Positions 1-12,700 of a DNA stretch of 64,000 bases are shown in pieces. The notes under the pieces were generated by a model that was not told the DNA's origin, made no database searches, and was given only the letters and a program-made list of their open reading frames with translations. This DNA is from Plazaster borealis (Eukaryota; Echinodermata; Asteroidea; Forcipulatida; Labidiasteridae). The DNA lies in the NCBI GenBank assembly GCA_021014325.1, contig CM037472.1, positions 12,385,063 to 12,449,062 on the forward strand. The letters are read 5' to 3'. Position 1 is the first letter of the stretch; each line of letters opens with the position of its first letter. The position numbers and the translations under genes were made by a program.

Positions 1-294
1 TGGGGTTCGCTGGTCCAAACAGACAGTACAGATTGAACACGTCTTGTATTACAGCTGGCTGGATTCGAAATGTGTGGTTTTTAAAGGACCAGCATATCGG
101 AGTGACAATTGCTTTCTAAAGTTTGGACTCACAATAGGCTCAATGTTGACAAAGAGAAAGACATTGCTTAAAATGTGCATAAAGTAAACTCATTCCATTC
201 ACATGAAAGATATAAGGGAGGGGAAAAAACCCCAATAATTTACTCCACAGAGATTAATCATATTGTTTAAAGTAATTTATAAACAATACCAATG

Positions 295-575
295 CCAGTC
301 GGGTTGGCGTAGTGGTATCTTTCCTCGCCTTCCACCTCTAGGACCCCGGTTCGAATCACGCCGGGGGCACTATGTGGATTGGGTTTTCAGTCCCTACCCG
401 ACTGCGTGGGTTTTCCCTGGAGTATTTCTCAGGGGGTTTTCCTCCCACATCTAAAACTGAAACTTCCTTCCCTGTCTTCTCTCCATCGGGTTCTTGGCTA
501 GTATAGTGATTAAGTTTGCTTTTCTAAGAGTCCTTGGCTTCACAAACAGAATAAATGAAATGAAATGCAATGCTG
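295..575 (+). mobile_element. tRNA-Gly-like SINE
   Basis: Head has a Pol III A box (tggcgtagtgg) and B box (ggttcgaatc) with an ...GCCTTCCA... anticodon loop; body runs through ttggctagtatagtgattaag to a gaatgaaatgaaatg-like tail. Minus copies at 31,190-31,462 and, truncated, 48,838-48,970. Confidence 0.8.
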
Positions 576-621
576 TCTCATTAACATTAATCAATTGAAA
601 CAAATTTGTACATTGCAACAG

Positions 622-747
622 ATTCAGGATTGCATTGAGCTACTGACATCAATGAACCCCACGGAAGCAATGGAATGTGCCAGAAGGGTTGTGACCTGGT
701 CAGAGGTCCTTCTCAATGAATCAGCGCAAAACATTCTGGACCAAGAG
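622..747 (+). CDS. KNTC1: KNTC1 exon w1
   Basis: First exon visible. 126 bp in phase 0, preceded by the acceptor ...caacag and followed by gtaatt. It reads IQDCIELLTSMN to SAQNILDQE, an amphipathic helical solenoid segment. Confidence 0.8.
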
Positions 748-3700
748 GTAATTAGTGTCAAATAAATGTTGTTCAATTCAAATAAACGTCAAGCAACCAT
801 CCTGCGCCTAACACTAGTGTACAGGCATTTAGAGAACGAACAAAACAGAAACTTTTTAACGTTGAGAGCTGAATTATTTCATGAAAATGGCATATTTTTG
901 AGGAATATCTGACGTCCAAAACACACCGCCAAAACATGTATGCGGTCATGGAATGTTAATCCAGTGAGATAACTAGCTTCCACGGCAATATTTGAATTAT
1001 GGAGCTCTGAAAACTTTCCGCCCCAGAAATAGACCCTCATATCCAGAACATGTAAATATATGGTGTCACCTTAAACCTCTAGCCCTGAAGGCCTTTCACT
1101 TTTGTATAAATTCTATAGTACAGTGATTTTGCTAAGCATTTCTTCCTGCTTAACAGTGTTATCAACTTGGTCCCTGTTGTAAACAAGTTGCATTTTATTT
1201 AGCACTGTAGAGTAGTTATTGTGTTCATTGATTGATTGCAGAACCATTAATGCTTAGTATAAATATTTATTCAAAACAAATTTCAGGACAAGAATGAGAT
1301 AATACTAATCACCAAGGGCATCGTCAGCATCCTCAAGTTTCTTCTGAGTAGAATAATGGAACCATTAGAAGTCAGGCACCTGCAAGATCTGCAGAAGGAT
1401 CTCAAATGCATGCTGTCATTACAGGTACCAGACGTAACATATCCATTCAATCTGCCGTATTTTTGACCGCGTGAATACAGGCAATTAAAATAAGATGAAA
1501 CTAATTGTGATGCAAGACAATTCCTAGACAGACCCAATGATTTCATTGGATACAAGGATTTCATTGGATAAACGGGCAGTGACATAAGCTTTCCATATCT
1601 GTGTTATGATTGGTCTGCTCCGAAGTGACATGTTTATCAGCTCCGCCATACAGCATATACTTTTCGATTGTCTGCTGCTGCGCGCGTGTACATAATGTTT
1701 GTATGTTTAATGTATTTCGTCATTGATGCAAGAAAACTACATACAGGCAATTAAAATAAGATGAAACTGTAAAGACATTCCCCGATGAAAGCGCCCTCAT
1801 GCGATCAAAAATATGGTCAATTTACTACAAAAATAGTACAATGCATAACATGAGACTTGCACAGTCTATAGTTGGATGATCAGGAGCAATTGTTCTTTTA
1901 CATCTAGATGTTTTGTTATGTTATTCCCCGATAGGTTGAGTACGATGATTATTTACTCTTGGAGGATTTCCGTAAGGCCAGCATCAGGAAGGCTGTGTTG
2001 ACCAAACATCTGACTGCATTCTACCTCAAGAAATCTGTAGCTAGAGGCAGTAACCTGGATGAAGAACAGGTAAAAATAGACTCAATGGCGTGTCATGGTC
2101 GAGCGGTTCAGAGCACCGGACTCGAGCTCTGGTGTTTCTGATCAGCAGAGTGTGGGTTTGAGTCCCGGTCATGACACTTGTATCCTTGAGCAAGATACTT
2201 TACCATAATTGCTTCGTCCTTCGGATTGGACATTAAGCGGTAGGTCTTGTGTACTAGGATTGGTAGTGCACGTAAAAGAACCCAGAACACTTATCGTGGA
2301 AGAGTAGAGGTTAACTGTGTTTCTGGTTCAAGTAGCAAGCACCCTTGTTTACAGGTTTCCTCAGGCATGCAAGCTACAGTGATTAAGTTCACTTTTGAGG
2401 CATCCTTGGTTTCATTACCAGAAATATATAATAATATTAATAATGGAAGCAGTGGAAGAGTTGTGTGTAGTCTGTGCAAGTCTCCTGTGTATCTAAACAT
2501 TTGAGGGGACTCTGGATTAATCTGCTTTAATGTGTAAAGAAAACAAAATTGCACACTTTAACAGGTCTCTATATTTAATTACATGGAAGACTTGCACAGT
2601 CTATCGGAATGCTTTTTTGCTCATGGCTCTCCAGTGTTCCCTGTCTCCCATAATAGCCATTAGATCTTCTTCAGGACATCTGTATCCTGGCAGATGCTGT
2701 CCACAAAGGTTGTGCTTGGTCTTCCTATGTATCGTCTGTCATGGGAGGGAGTCCAGAGCACCAAGCAACTGGCAGCCAGCTCAGCATGCCTGAGGCAGTA
2801 CCCAGCAAAGCTCAGTGATCTTGTCACTGATCCTTGGTAGTTCACCATACTGACCCCGGTCAGCCAGGTGCATTGACCAGTGAACCTTCTAAGACAATGT
2901 CTTGCCTCCGTTTAATGGCGTGTCATGGCCGAGCGGTCAAGCGCACTGGACTCAGACTCTGGTGTTTTTTGAACAGCAGAGTGCTGGTTCGAGTACTGGT
3001 CTTGGCATTTGTTGTGTCCTTAAGCAAGACACTTAACCTTTGTTGATTCGTCCTTTAGGTTATAGAGCTGTAGGTCCTGTGTGTTGTGCAATGCACATTA
3101 AAAAAACGTACACTTATTGTTAAAGGAAGGGGTTTGCCCCGATATTTTCTAGTATGGCTGCAGATTGCCCCACAGCACCTTGTAAACCATTACATTGTGC
3201 CATGTATTTCGAACATAGCTTAGCATACTAAGTAGAAAGAAAAAAATGTGCACTTTGAGACGCCCTTGGGTTTGTTTAAGCTCTTTATAAGAACTGGTTA
3301 TTATTATTACTTTAATGTATTTAACGAACAGTTGTCGCCAGCAGTAGCAGAAAAGCCTGCCCTAACATGTCATTTGAATTCACGGGTCAGCAAGGTTTAA
3401 AATCTATGCGTGTGCACTTGCTTACTAATTTATTGAGTCATCCATTTATTTATTTTTGTCACCAATTTGTTTTTCATCAGAGTTTTAGGAACTTCACAAT
3501 ATATATTTTTTATTTTAGAAAGAGACAATCTGCCAAGGTGAGAAGAAGAGAAAAGAATCACCTGAGCAGGATTTCACCAGAATATCCAGGTACTTTTATT
3601 TATCAGCTTCATGCACTAAGGGTTTAAACAATCAGTTTTGAGAATTAACAAGGTTTGTTGTATTACAATATCAAATATTGCTTTAGTTGTTGCAGAAAGC

Positions 3701-6700
3701 TTAATTTATCGTAAAGCTCAACTCACAAGGAAAGTTTTAATTTTTTATGGAGACTGCAAGTCTCGCTCATATTTGAACATTGGAAAAGGTTTGTTTGCTT
3801 AACATGTTAAAGCAATGTATGTGGAGTGGTCAAAAAAAAAAAAATTTTTGCAGCGCAAGACTTACGTCTATCGATTTTTCTTCTGCACTCTAACCTTGTT
3901 GTCTGAAGAGTAAAAAAAGCACCTTAAAAAATTTGAAGTGTATTTTCAAAGAATTTGTGAGAAACATAATTTGATTCACAGCAGAAAATGAACTACTGAT
4001 GTAGTGTTTATTTACGTTGATCATGTAGCAAAACTAAACAATCTTCTACCTGCTATCCAAATCACTCATAAGAATTGTCAGAGGAGTGCAAGGAGCTATC
4101 AATAATTTAAGGAGAGCAGTTTATAGCTCTTCTCAAATTTCTTGAAGTGAAGGACTACAGTTTTGAGCTTTGATTTACCACAAACTTGAAAATGTATCCT
4201 TAATGATTGACATCACCTGACATGTTTTTAAAGGTTGAATTGCAAGCAATATTGTCACTTTAACAGCATGTTCAATTGTTGGTTTCTCAAAGGTGATATT
4301 CAGGGAGTTATTTCTCAGTATTCCTCAGTGTAGCAACTTATAATACTGACGTAAAGTGGTTAAAGTAGTACATGGTACATGTAGTTAATTTTGTTAATTT
4401 TATAGTTCATCCATGATTTATGCTTTCACAATGTGCCTCAGTCTGCAGTGTTTGAAGTTGGCACACAAACCTAAAGAAGAAGTATGTATTTAAGAATACT
4501 AAGAATCCTTCTCTCTCCATTCTTCTAGTCTGGCTCGGATACTTGGTACATCTCAAGAGGACCTCAAGTGTCAACTTGCCATAAAAGCAGCCCAGACCGG
4601 CCAGATCAAGACGGCTCTGAAAATATGCAAGTGAGTGTGTCGACAAGCTTCTTGTTTTTATTATTTACTAATATTGGTTATGTTGCCTTGGCTTTTACAT
4701 CATTTGTTATTAATCAACTAGATTATTAGGCTTTCGGACTTAATGTTACTTAATTTTTGCAACTTAGATTTGAATAATGTCTGGTACAATGACTTACGTA
4801 GTGACTGCTTAAATTTCAAGTCCGCTGACTGCAGACAGTTTCTATGTCACACCGGCAAGCTTTTTATAGTTATGTAAGAGACGGCAAACACCCATTCACA
4901 GTTCTGATTGAATGCGTATGGCACAATGGTACCAGGATTTGCGCATCTGGAGGTTGCTGTACGAAAAACTTGCCCCGAACCATGTGATGTAACAACACTG
5001 TCTCACTCACGAATATCTCATTCCTGTACCATGTTTTTAAGTACTTTTTCTCCTCTCTACTGTTTTTAACACTAAAAGAAATCCTTACAAAATAAATTGT
5101 CTTTATTTGTTATTAAACATTTGAAACAGTTTGAATGTCTCATGATATCTACTGAACAGTCTTTACTTCTTGAATCAACCATACCTCACAGACCTGTCCT
5201 TCCCCAGATTGACTTCTTGTACTTGTATGCTCCCTTCATACACTCATTTTTAATTTTTCCCCATGATAATAATTCTGCTGTTCTCCAATGCTCGTCTATT
5301 GCCCTCCTGTCATCATCTTGTTTGTAATTTGCTATTTTTTATGTTTCTTGGGCTAGGCCTATGTTTCTTGTTTTGTTATTTCTATTTGGTTTTATAGTTG
5401 TTCGATTTACCGTGTATTTTTTGTGTATTTGTATTGTTGTGGTTGAATAGATTATAATAATAATAATGACGGCCGTTTTCTTTTTGACACCATCCATCCA
5501 CAGGGATCTCTCCGAGTACACCTGTAACTCAATCATCTCAGAGACAATCTATAGAGTAGCTCATACAGTATGTGACTTATGGTCTAAATCACACCCTAGC
5601 GTTATGAACAACACTACATCTGGTGATGAGCCAAGCTTATCTACAGAGCTCTACCAGCTAGCCTGCAAGGCACTCGCCCACTGTGATCAAAGTAAGTTGA
5701 GTCATCAAGTTAGCTTCTAGCCACTCTTTCAAAGGGTATCAAAGCCAGTTTGTCAGGGTAACTAAACTAGTCAACAAGACAATTATAATAACTAGTTCTT
5801 ATATAGCGCATTTTACAATAACGTATCAATGCGCTCTACATTGTAGTGCCCTGGTCATTGGGCCAATAAAATTTCTTTAATCTTTCTCAGCTCCCTGGGG
5901 AGTATACAGCCCCGAGCTGCCGTGGCGCTCCAAAGGCTTTTTCAAACACAATATCAACCTCTACCCTCGCAGGTACCCATTTATAACCCTGGGTGAAGAG
6001 AAGCAATTATAGTAACGCCTCTTGCTCAAGGACACAAGTGTCACGACCGGGACTCAAACCCACACCCCGATGACTTGAATTCGATGCTCTAAACCGCTTG
6101 ACCATGACAACACAAATTACCCCTGGCCAAACCTGTTGTTGATGTAGCATAGATGGCTATCAATGGTTCACAGAAGTCACTGGTTCATGGTGTTTGAGGA
6201 TTGTACTCTGCTGTCTGCCTGTTCGAACTCATACACCCTTTACCTTCATGTAGAATGTTAGGCCATTCAGATCAATTTATTTTAGAATTTGCTGCATTTC
6301 TTTGGAAATTAACACTGGTGCTTGTTTCCTTCATCCAATTAAAAAAAAAGAGGATTAAGGAAAAAAACATTTTGGCTTCGGGCCGTCCATCCTAAACAGT
6401 ATTTCTCCACGATTTCAAAAACCTACTGGAATTCCAAAAAACACCAGATACAATTTTTGTTGTAACTAAAAAAAGCCTACCCCTACCTGCAACCCTATTA
6501 ATGTAAACTGCTTGTTTTTATTTATTTCTCTCCTTTTGAAGCAACTTCCCTGAAATTTTGTTTCTTCATATTTTTACCAAAACTTACTGGTTTCAATAGA
6601 TGTTGAATTTTAATAGATTTTAATACACACATCGGTGTATAATAATAAAAATAATAGCTAGTTCTTATATAGCGCATTTTACAATATCGTATCAATGCGC

Positions 6701-9700
6701 TTTACATTAGTGCCGTGGTCATTGGGCCAATAACATTCCTTCAATCTTTCTCAGCTCCCTGGAGACTATTACAGCCCAGGGTGCCGTGGCGCTAAGAAGG
6801 CTTTTTTCAAACACAATATCAACCTCTACCCTCGCAGGTACCCATTTAAACCCTTGGGTGAAGAGAAGCAATTATAGTGAAGTATCTTGCTCAAGGATAC
6901 AAGTGTCATGACCGATATCGAACCCACACCCCGATGACTTAACCATTGGAACTTGAATTTGATGCTCTAAACCACTCGGCAATATGACACCCCACAATTA
7001 ATTTACAGGTTTTAAAGAGATGAATTGAAGAATAGTTACATTTATTTGACTTTTTTTCCATCTTAAGATATGTTATGTGACTGTTCAGAGTTGTGCAAAC
7101 TTGTACGTTTGACTGATTTGGTTTATCATCAGTGTGAGAGTGGGGATTATGGAATCTCAGTACAGGTATGTTATCTCATGGAAATCAGAGCTAGGATTTT
7201 GCAGGATTTTTTACTCTGTATTCTTTATCCTTGTGTCTTGACAGACAAAAACTTAAAAGGTGAAATATGAACTTAGTAATCATCCAAAGACAAAATGGAT
7301 TAGTTCCAATCTGAAAGCGGACTGGATATATATATAAAGTTTGAATAGTTCCAATTCTCCAGAGAAAAACTTACGTCTGAAATACTGTCAAAGTTAAGAA
7401 AACATCAATTTGGAAGACTCCCCAAATTAAATTTGTTTATCTTCATTGCAGCAGTCAAAAGAATCCTGATATGATTGTGCATAAAATCTCTGTCAAACAG
7501 TTGTGTCATCTGTTTTTCATGGGTTCAACATGACCACCCTATTCAGTTGGTTGTATGGAGTGTTTGTGTTGGAAACTAGATGATTGCAATGGACTCTTCC
7601 AAAAACCAATGATGTATTGTCCTTTGAACATCGAAGAAAGACAGACAGCCGTGTTGCGTTCAAAAGATAGTTTCCGATATACGCCATCTTCGGGCAGCTT
7701 GGGTTTTGGCTTTTGGCCACGCCAAGCGTTTCAAATTGTCCATGAACTCAAATGGTTCACTGATCAATCATGCATTGAATTGAATAAATCTCCCACATAC
7801 CTCACGCGGTATGTATGCATAACTCATAGTTGTGCATTCAAAAATGACTATCACTGTCCATAAAGATGGCTGACTGACACTGTATGACATCAAGTGGGAA
7901 CTATCTAGTATCTAGATTTCTATTTGTGGGGATTTAGAAAAACTGTAACTCCACTAAAATGTAACACCCAAGAAAGTTATTGCTATTGAATGTTTTTTTG
8001 CTTTTGATGTTTATTTGTCATACCAAAAAGACATACAATTTAACATAAATAATAATAATAGTGGCTTCTTATTTAGCGCTCAAATCCATTACTCAGTGAC
8101 GCTCATGGTGCTCCAACATTATTACCCCTGATCACTGGGCCATTTATTTCATTCCTGAAACCATCTCAGCTCCCTTGGGAGTATACAACCTGTGCTGCCA
8201 AATATGTAGCGCACCGAGCTAAATCAATCACATGAACCATCTCTGCCCTCACAGATGACATATATTATAGTTATATTTGATCTAAATATTTCTGTGTGTG
8301 TCCAGCCTGAGAGGAGAGTCTCCTCAAAAGATACTTTGTTTCTTTTTGGCAGTTCATCAGACTCAAGCTGCTTGAACTCTTTCCCTTTTTCCAATGTTAC
8401 GTTTGTTATTGTTATGATTGCTCATGTGCATGTGTTTGTATTTTTATACTGGCTCGAGAAATGAAATAAGTATCACTAAATATAGTCATAAACTAACACC
8501 CTGTGAGGTTCAACCTTTGACATTTTCCACTGTCACTAATAGACGTTAAGCAGCTCAGAGACAAAGCGTGACCCGTATCTAGACTGGACTTTCACCCATT
8601 ACTTCAAGGAAGACACCCTGGTACTGACATCATCTTATGCTCTACCTACAACCTGCAAGTTCTTGATGTCATGTTTGCCTAGGGCCAGATCTACGATACT
8701 ACCTCTGGAGAATAATAGAATGGCTGGAAGGACTGCTGTTGACTTGCAAGGTGAGACTGTTTCTGCCACTTAGGACATAATGAGGCAAATCGTAGGAAAC
8801 AGTGATTGGATTGGAACTTATTTTTACACCATTGTGACGTGTCGTGGCCGAGCGGATAAGAGCACCGGACTCAAGCTCTGGTGTTTCTGATCAGCAGAGT
8901 GTGGGTTCGAGTCCCAGTCGTGACGCTTGTGTCCTTAAGCAAGACACTTAACCATTATTGCTTCGTCCTTCGGATGGGACGTAAAGCCGTTGGTCCCATG
9001 TGTTGTGTAATGCACGTAAAAGAACCCAGTGCACTTATCGTAAAGAGAAGGGGTTCGCCCCGGTGTTCCTGGTCTGATCGGCAGCATATATTGCGCCACA
9101 GCACCTTGTAAACTATTGCATGGTGCTATAAATGAATAGGCCTCAAACATGTCATACTTCAAACGTAGCTCCACACACCTTGCAGGAAAAAAATTGTAGT
9201 AAGACAATGGTGCACTTAGAAACATCCATATTAAGCGCCTAATAAATGTTATGTAGTATTATTATTATTGGTACTTAGTGCAGTTTGAATGTTTGTGCTA
9301 TCCTGTCTGGTTTTGTCTGTTTGGTTGTTGCCTTGTTCGTTTACTAAGCCAGCCTGATCATCTGTTGCATTTAAATTATATGAGTAAACCTACCTTCATC
9401 CTAATATCATCCTCTTCTTCTTCTTTTCCTCAGACGTCTTGAATCCAGAGAATCTTAGCCAGTATCTACATCACTTGACCTCTGCATCCCTTGAGTTGAT
9501 TCAATGTCTACAAGAGAACAACCAATATGAGATGGCATTCCGTGTGCTTGCCGAAACTCTGGCCACTAGCCTGCAGTACACAGCAGCCAATACAATCGGG
9601 AATGTATTACCAGATAATGAGGTCAGTTTAAACAAATCATTCTCAAAGGTTTGGGCATAGATTGGTTTCTGTCAACTAAATGTTGATTTATAGGCAACAT

Positions 9701-12700
9701 TATAAAGAAAGATACAATAAAAGTCACATGTGAAAGTTTCAGCTGAATACAGTGTCTACTTGCTGAGAAAACAGCAAAAGACTCAATGTATTATCACAAG
9801 AACGTCGAATCCATCCACGTATAGCGAGGTTACAGTGGGTGCCAACCACATATCTGGCTGCAGCATTCGTAAACAGACACCAACTCTCAGAAATCTGAGA
9901 AACGATTTATGCATGCATCGTAATTGGTCTCGAATTCAAATGTTTTGGGATGGCAAATTGTCCCAACCATATTACTACAAAGGGAATCCTATCTCAAAAT
10001 AGTTTATACTATCAACAGCTGCAGTGCTTCTCACCAAGTAATTTTTTATGGTCATAAAATTTTGAGTATTTTCTAATCTATGACCCAACCTTTAAAGGCA
10101 ATTTACAGGATTTATGATTATACAAGCAAAAAGTGTTTCATTTCAATGTGACGGCTCACTGATTGTGAAGTTCATACTTGTACCAATCTTCCAGGGAAAT
10201 ACTGTCAAAAAACTGCCAGTCTGGAATACTGTCAACAGAGAAGAAATAGCATTTGAAGACCCTCAGAAAATCTGCAAAATCACAGCATTCAATAAAAGCA
10301 TGTATGTGAACAAAATCTCTGACAAAACATGAACTGTTGTTTTTCTTGTTTATTGCCTGTGACTGCTCATAGAAATGAAATTAAGAACTGCTGAAGCAAA
10401 AATTAATACAGAACCTGTTTAAACTGTTTTACTGTTTCAGGAATATCAAGCTCTGATCAGAAAAGAACAAGAGAGATGCACTCAGATTGCCAAGATGGGA
10501 AACCAGAAGATGAGAGAGTTCACTGCTACACTCATGGATAAGGTTATTATCAGTCAATAGTGATTGGTCAATAATTGTCAGTCAGTAATGTTAGGTCAAT
10601 ATAAAAGGGTCGATATCAGCTGTCAGATTTCCAAGATGGGAAACCAGAAGATGAGAGAGTTCACCACTACACTTATGGATAAGGTCATTATCGGTCAATA
10701 GTGATAGGTCAATAATTGTCAGTCAGTCAGCAGTGTTAGGTCAATATAAAAGGGTCAGTATCAGCCGACAAATAGCTAAGATGGGAAACAAGAAAATGAG
10801 AGATTTCATCACTGCATCACTCGTGGACAAAGTCATCATCATCAGTGATGCTTGGTCATTATTGTGGATCAATAGTGTTAGCTCATTATTATTAGTCAAT
10901 AGTTTGTGATCAATATCGGTTGTAATCAACCGTATTTTAGCAAAATTTGTTAACCATAAGATTAAAGACTTCACTGGCTCAAAAGATGAAGTCAATGTTG
11001 TCATTAATCTTGATTATTATGAGGTCAACCTTTATTACCATTCATTTAATAATAATAGTAATAAAACAGGGTTGTTATATAGTGCTTTATCACACCCGGG
11101 GGCATCTCAAAGTGCTCTTTAAATTTTATACAAGGAATACGGAGCTATGTTTGAAATAGCACCATGTAACTGTTTACGAGGTGCTGTGGTGCAATCTGCA
11201 GCCAACCATACCAGAAAACCCCTCTGTTAACCATAAATGTACTGGGTTACCATCCGAAGGATGCAGCAATAATGGTTAAATGCCTTACTTACTTAAGGAC
11301 ACAAGTGTCGGGACTGGGAATCGAATCCACACTCTGCTGATCAGAAACACCAAAGGTTGATTCCAGTGCGCTTGATTGCTCGGTCACAGCACGCCACTTG
11401 GTGGTTGTAATAACAGGATTTCAAAAAATTGACCTTAAAATTTCATCTACATGTTTTTTTAACATATTGGTCCTGTTCTCGTCAATTTTTTATCAAATCA
11501 TCCTCCTGAAATCAAGCAGTGTGCACTTTTCGAAATGTCAAGACTAATTCTAAATTCCGGTTCTCCAAAATTCTCACAAAAGAGATATTTTACCCACACC
11601 ATGGCTGTCACCCGCAAGCTAATTTCTCATTGTACTTACACCTTGCAAAGCTTCAAATCTTACTCATTTTTGTTATGTTGAATTGCCAGGTATTTGGAAG
11701 TCGTCGTGTAGACCATCATCTAGCGCTCAGCTTTGCCTGTGTGCTGCCTAAGCCCAGTGCTCTTGACAAACTGAAGAGCCTGACTGCCAGTGCTGGCCAC
11801 CACTATCAAAAAGTCCTGGTATGTGATTCTGGTTTTTCAATTTGATTTTCAAGTCGTGATTTCCTTAGCAATGACATGCAGGTTATAGAACTTTATTATG
11901 GTGCGGCCATCATGATTTTCTCCCGTTCAAATCAGTGAAACCAAAACAAAGCTGGAAGAGGAAATAGTCTGGTTCCTTTTTGTACAATGAATATTAGCTT
12001 TCAGCACTGTTATTTGATACAGGGAACATGACCAAGATGGTGGCAGCATTGGTCTATTTTGGGCATCGGTGCTACCATAACCAATGGTTAAAACATTCCT
12101 GGCACTCATTTCAGGCATGATGTTCTTCCTAAATAAGTCTGATTTTTGACTTTGGGGCCCTCAGAAAAATCAGCAAAATTGTTGTTAAAAAGCCTGAAAA
12201 GTCTATTAAAGCCTCTACCATGTATGTCAGCCCTTGTACTCAATAAAAATTGTCCTACCTTTCTCCAAAGGCCAAATATCATGCCTGTCATTTATAGAAA
12301 CCTGTTTTATTTGTGATTCTCATTGCATGTGATGAAGGCGATTGCCAAAGTTGGATGTGAACTGGGGCGACTGCACAAGGAACCCAAGGTAGAGCAGATG
12401 TGTCAGAAACTAGAGACAGACGCTACATGGGGACACCGCTTAGGTAAACTCAAGGTAAGTAATTGAAACCCATCCGAAGATGTAGATCAACATGTTGGCA
12501 AAATTATCAATTTGATGATTGCCTCATTAGAAATACACTTTTGATTGACTGAGTAAACGTCATGTAGTTACATCATAGATCATTAACATGCTTTCAATGG
12601 TACCATTTTTGTGATCACCACATCATAAGAAAAGCCCAATTTATAGATGAGCAACTACATCATAGATGACCAACACGCTTGCAATAATTGCTACTTTGGT

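Noticed and set aside
263..454. 63-codon protein
   Set aside because: It is the translation of a tRNA-Gly-like SINE.
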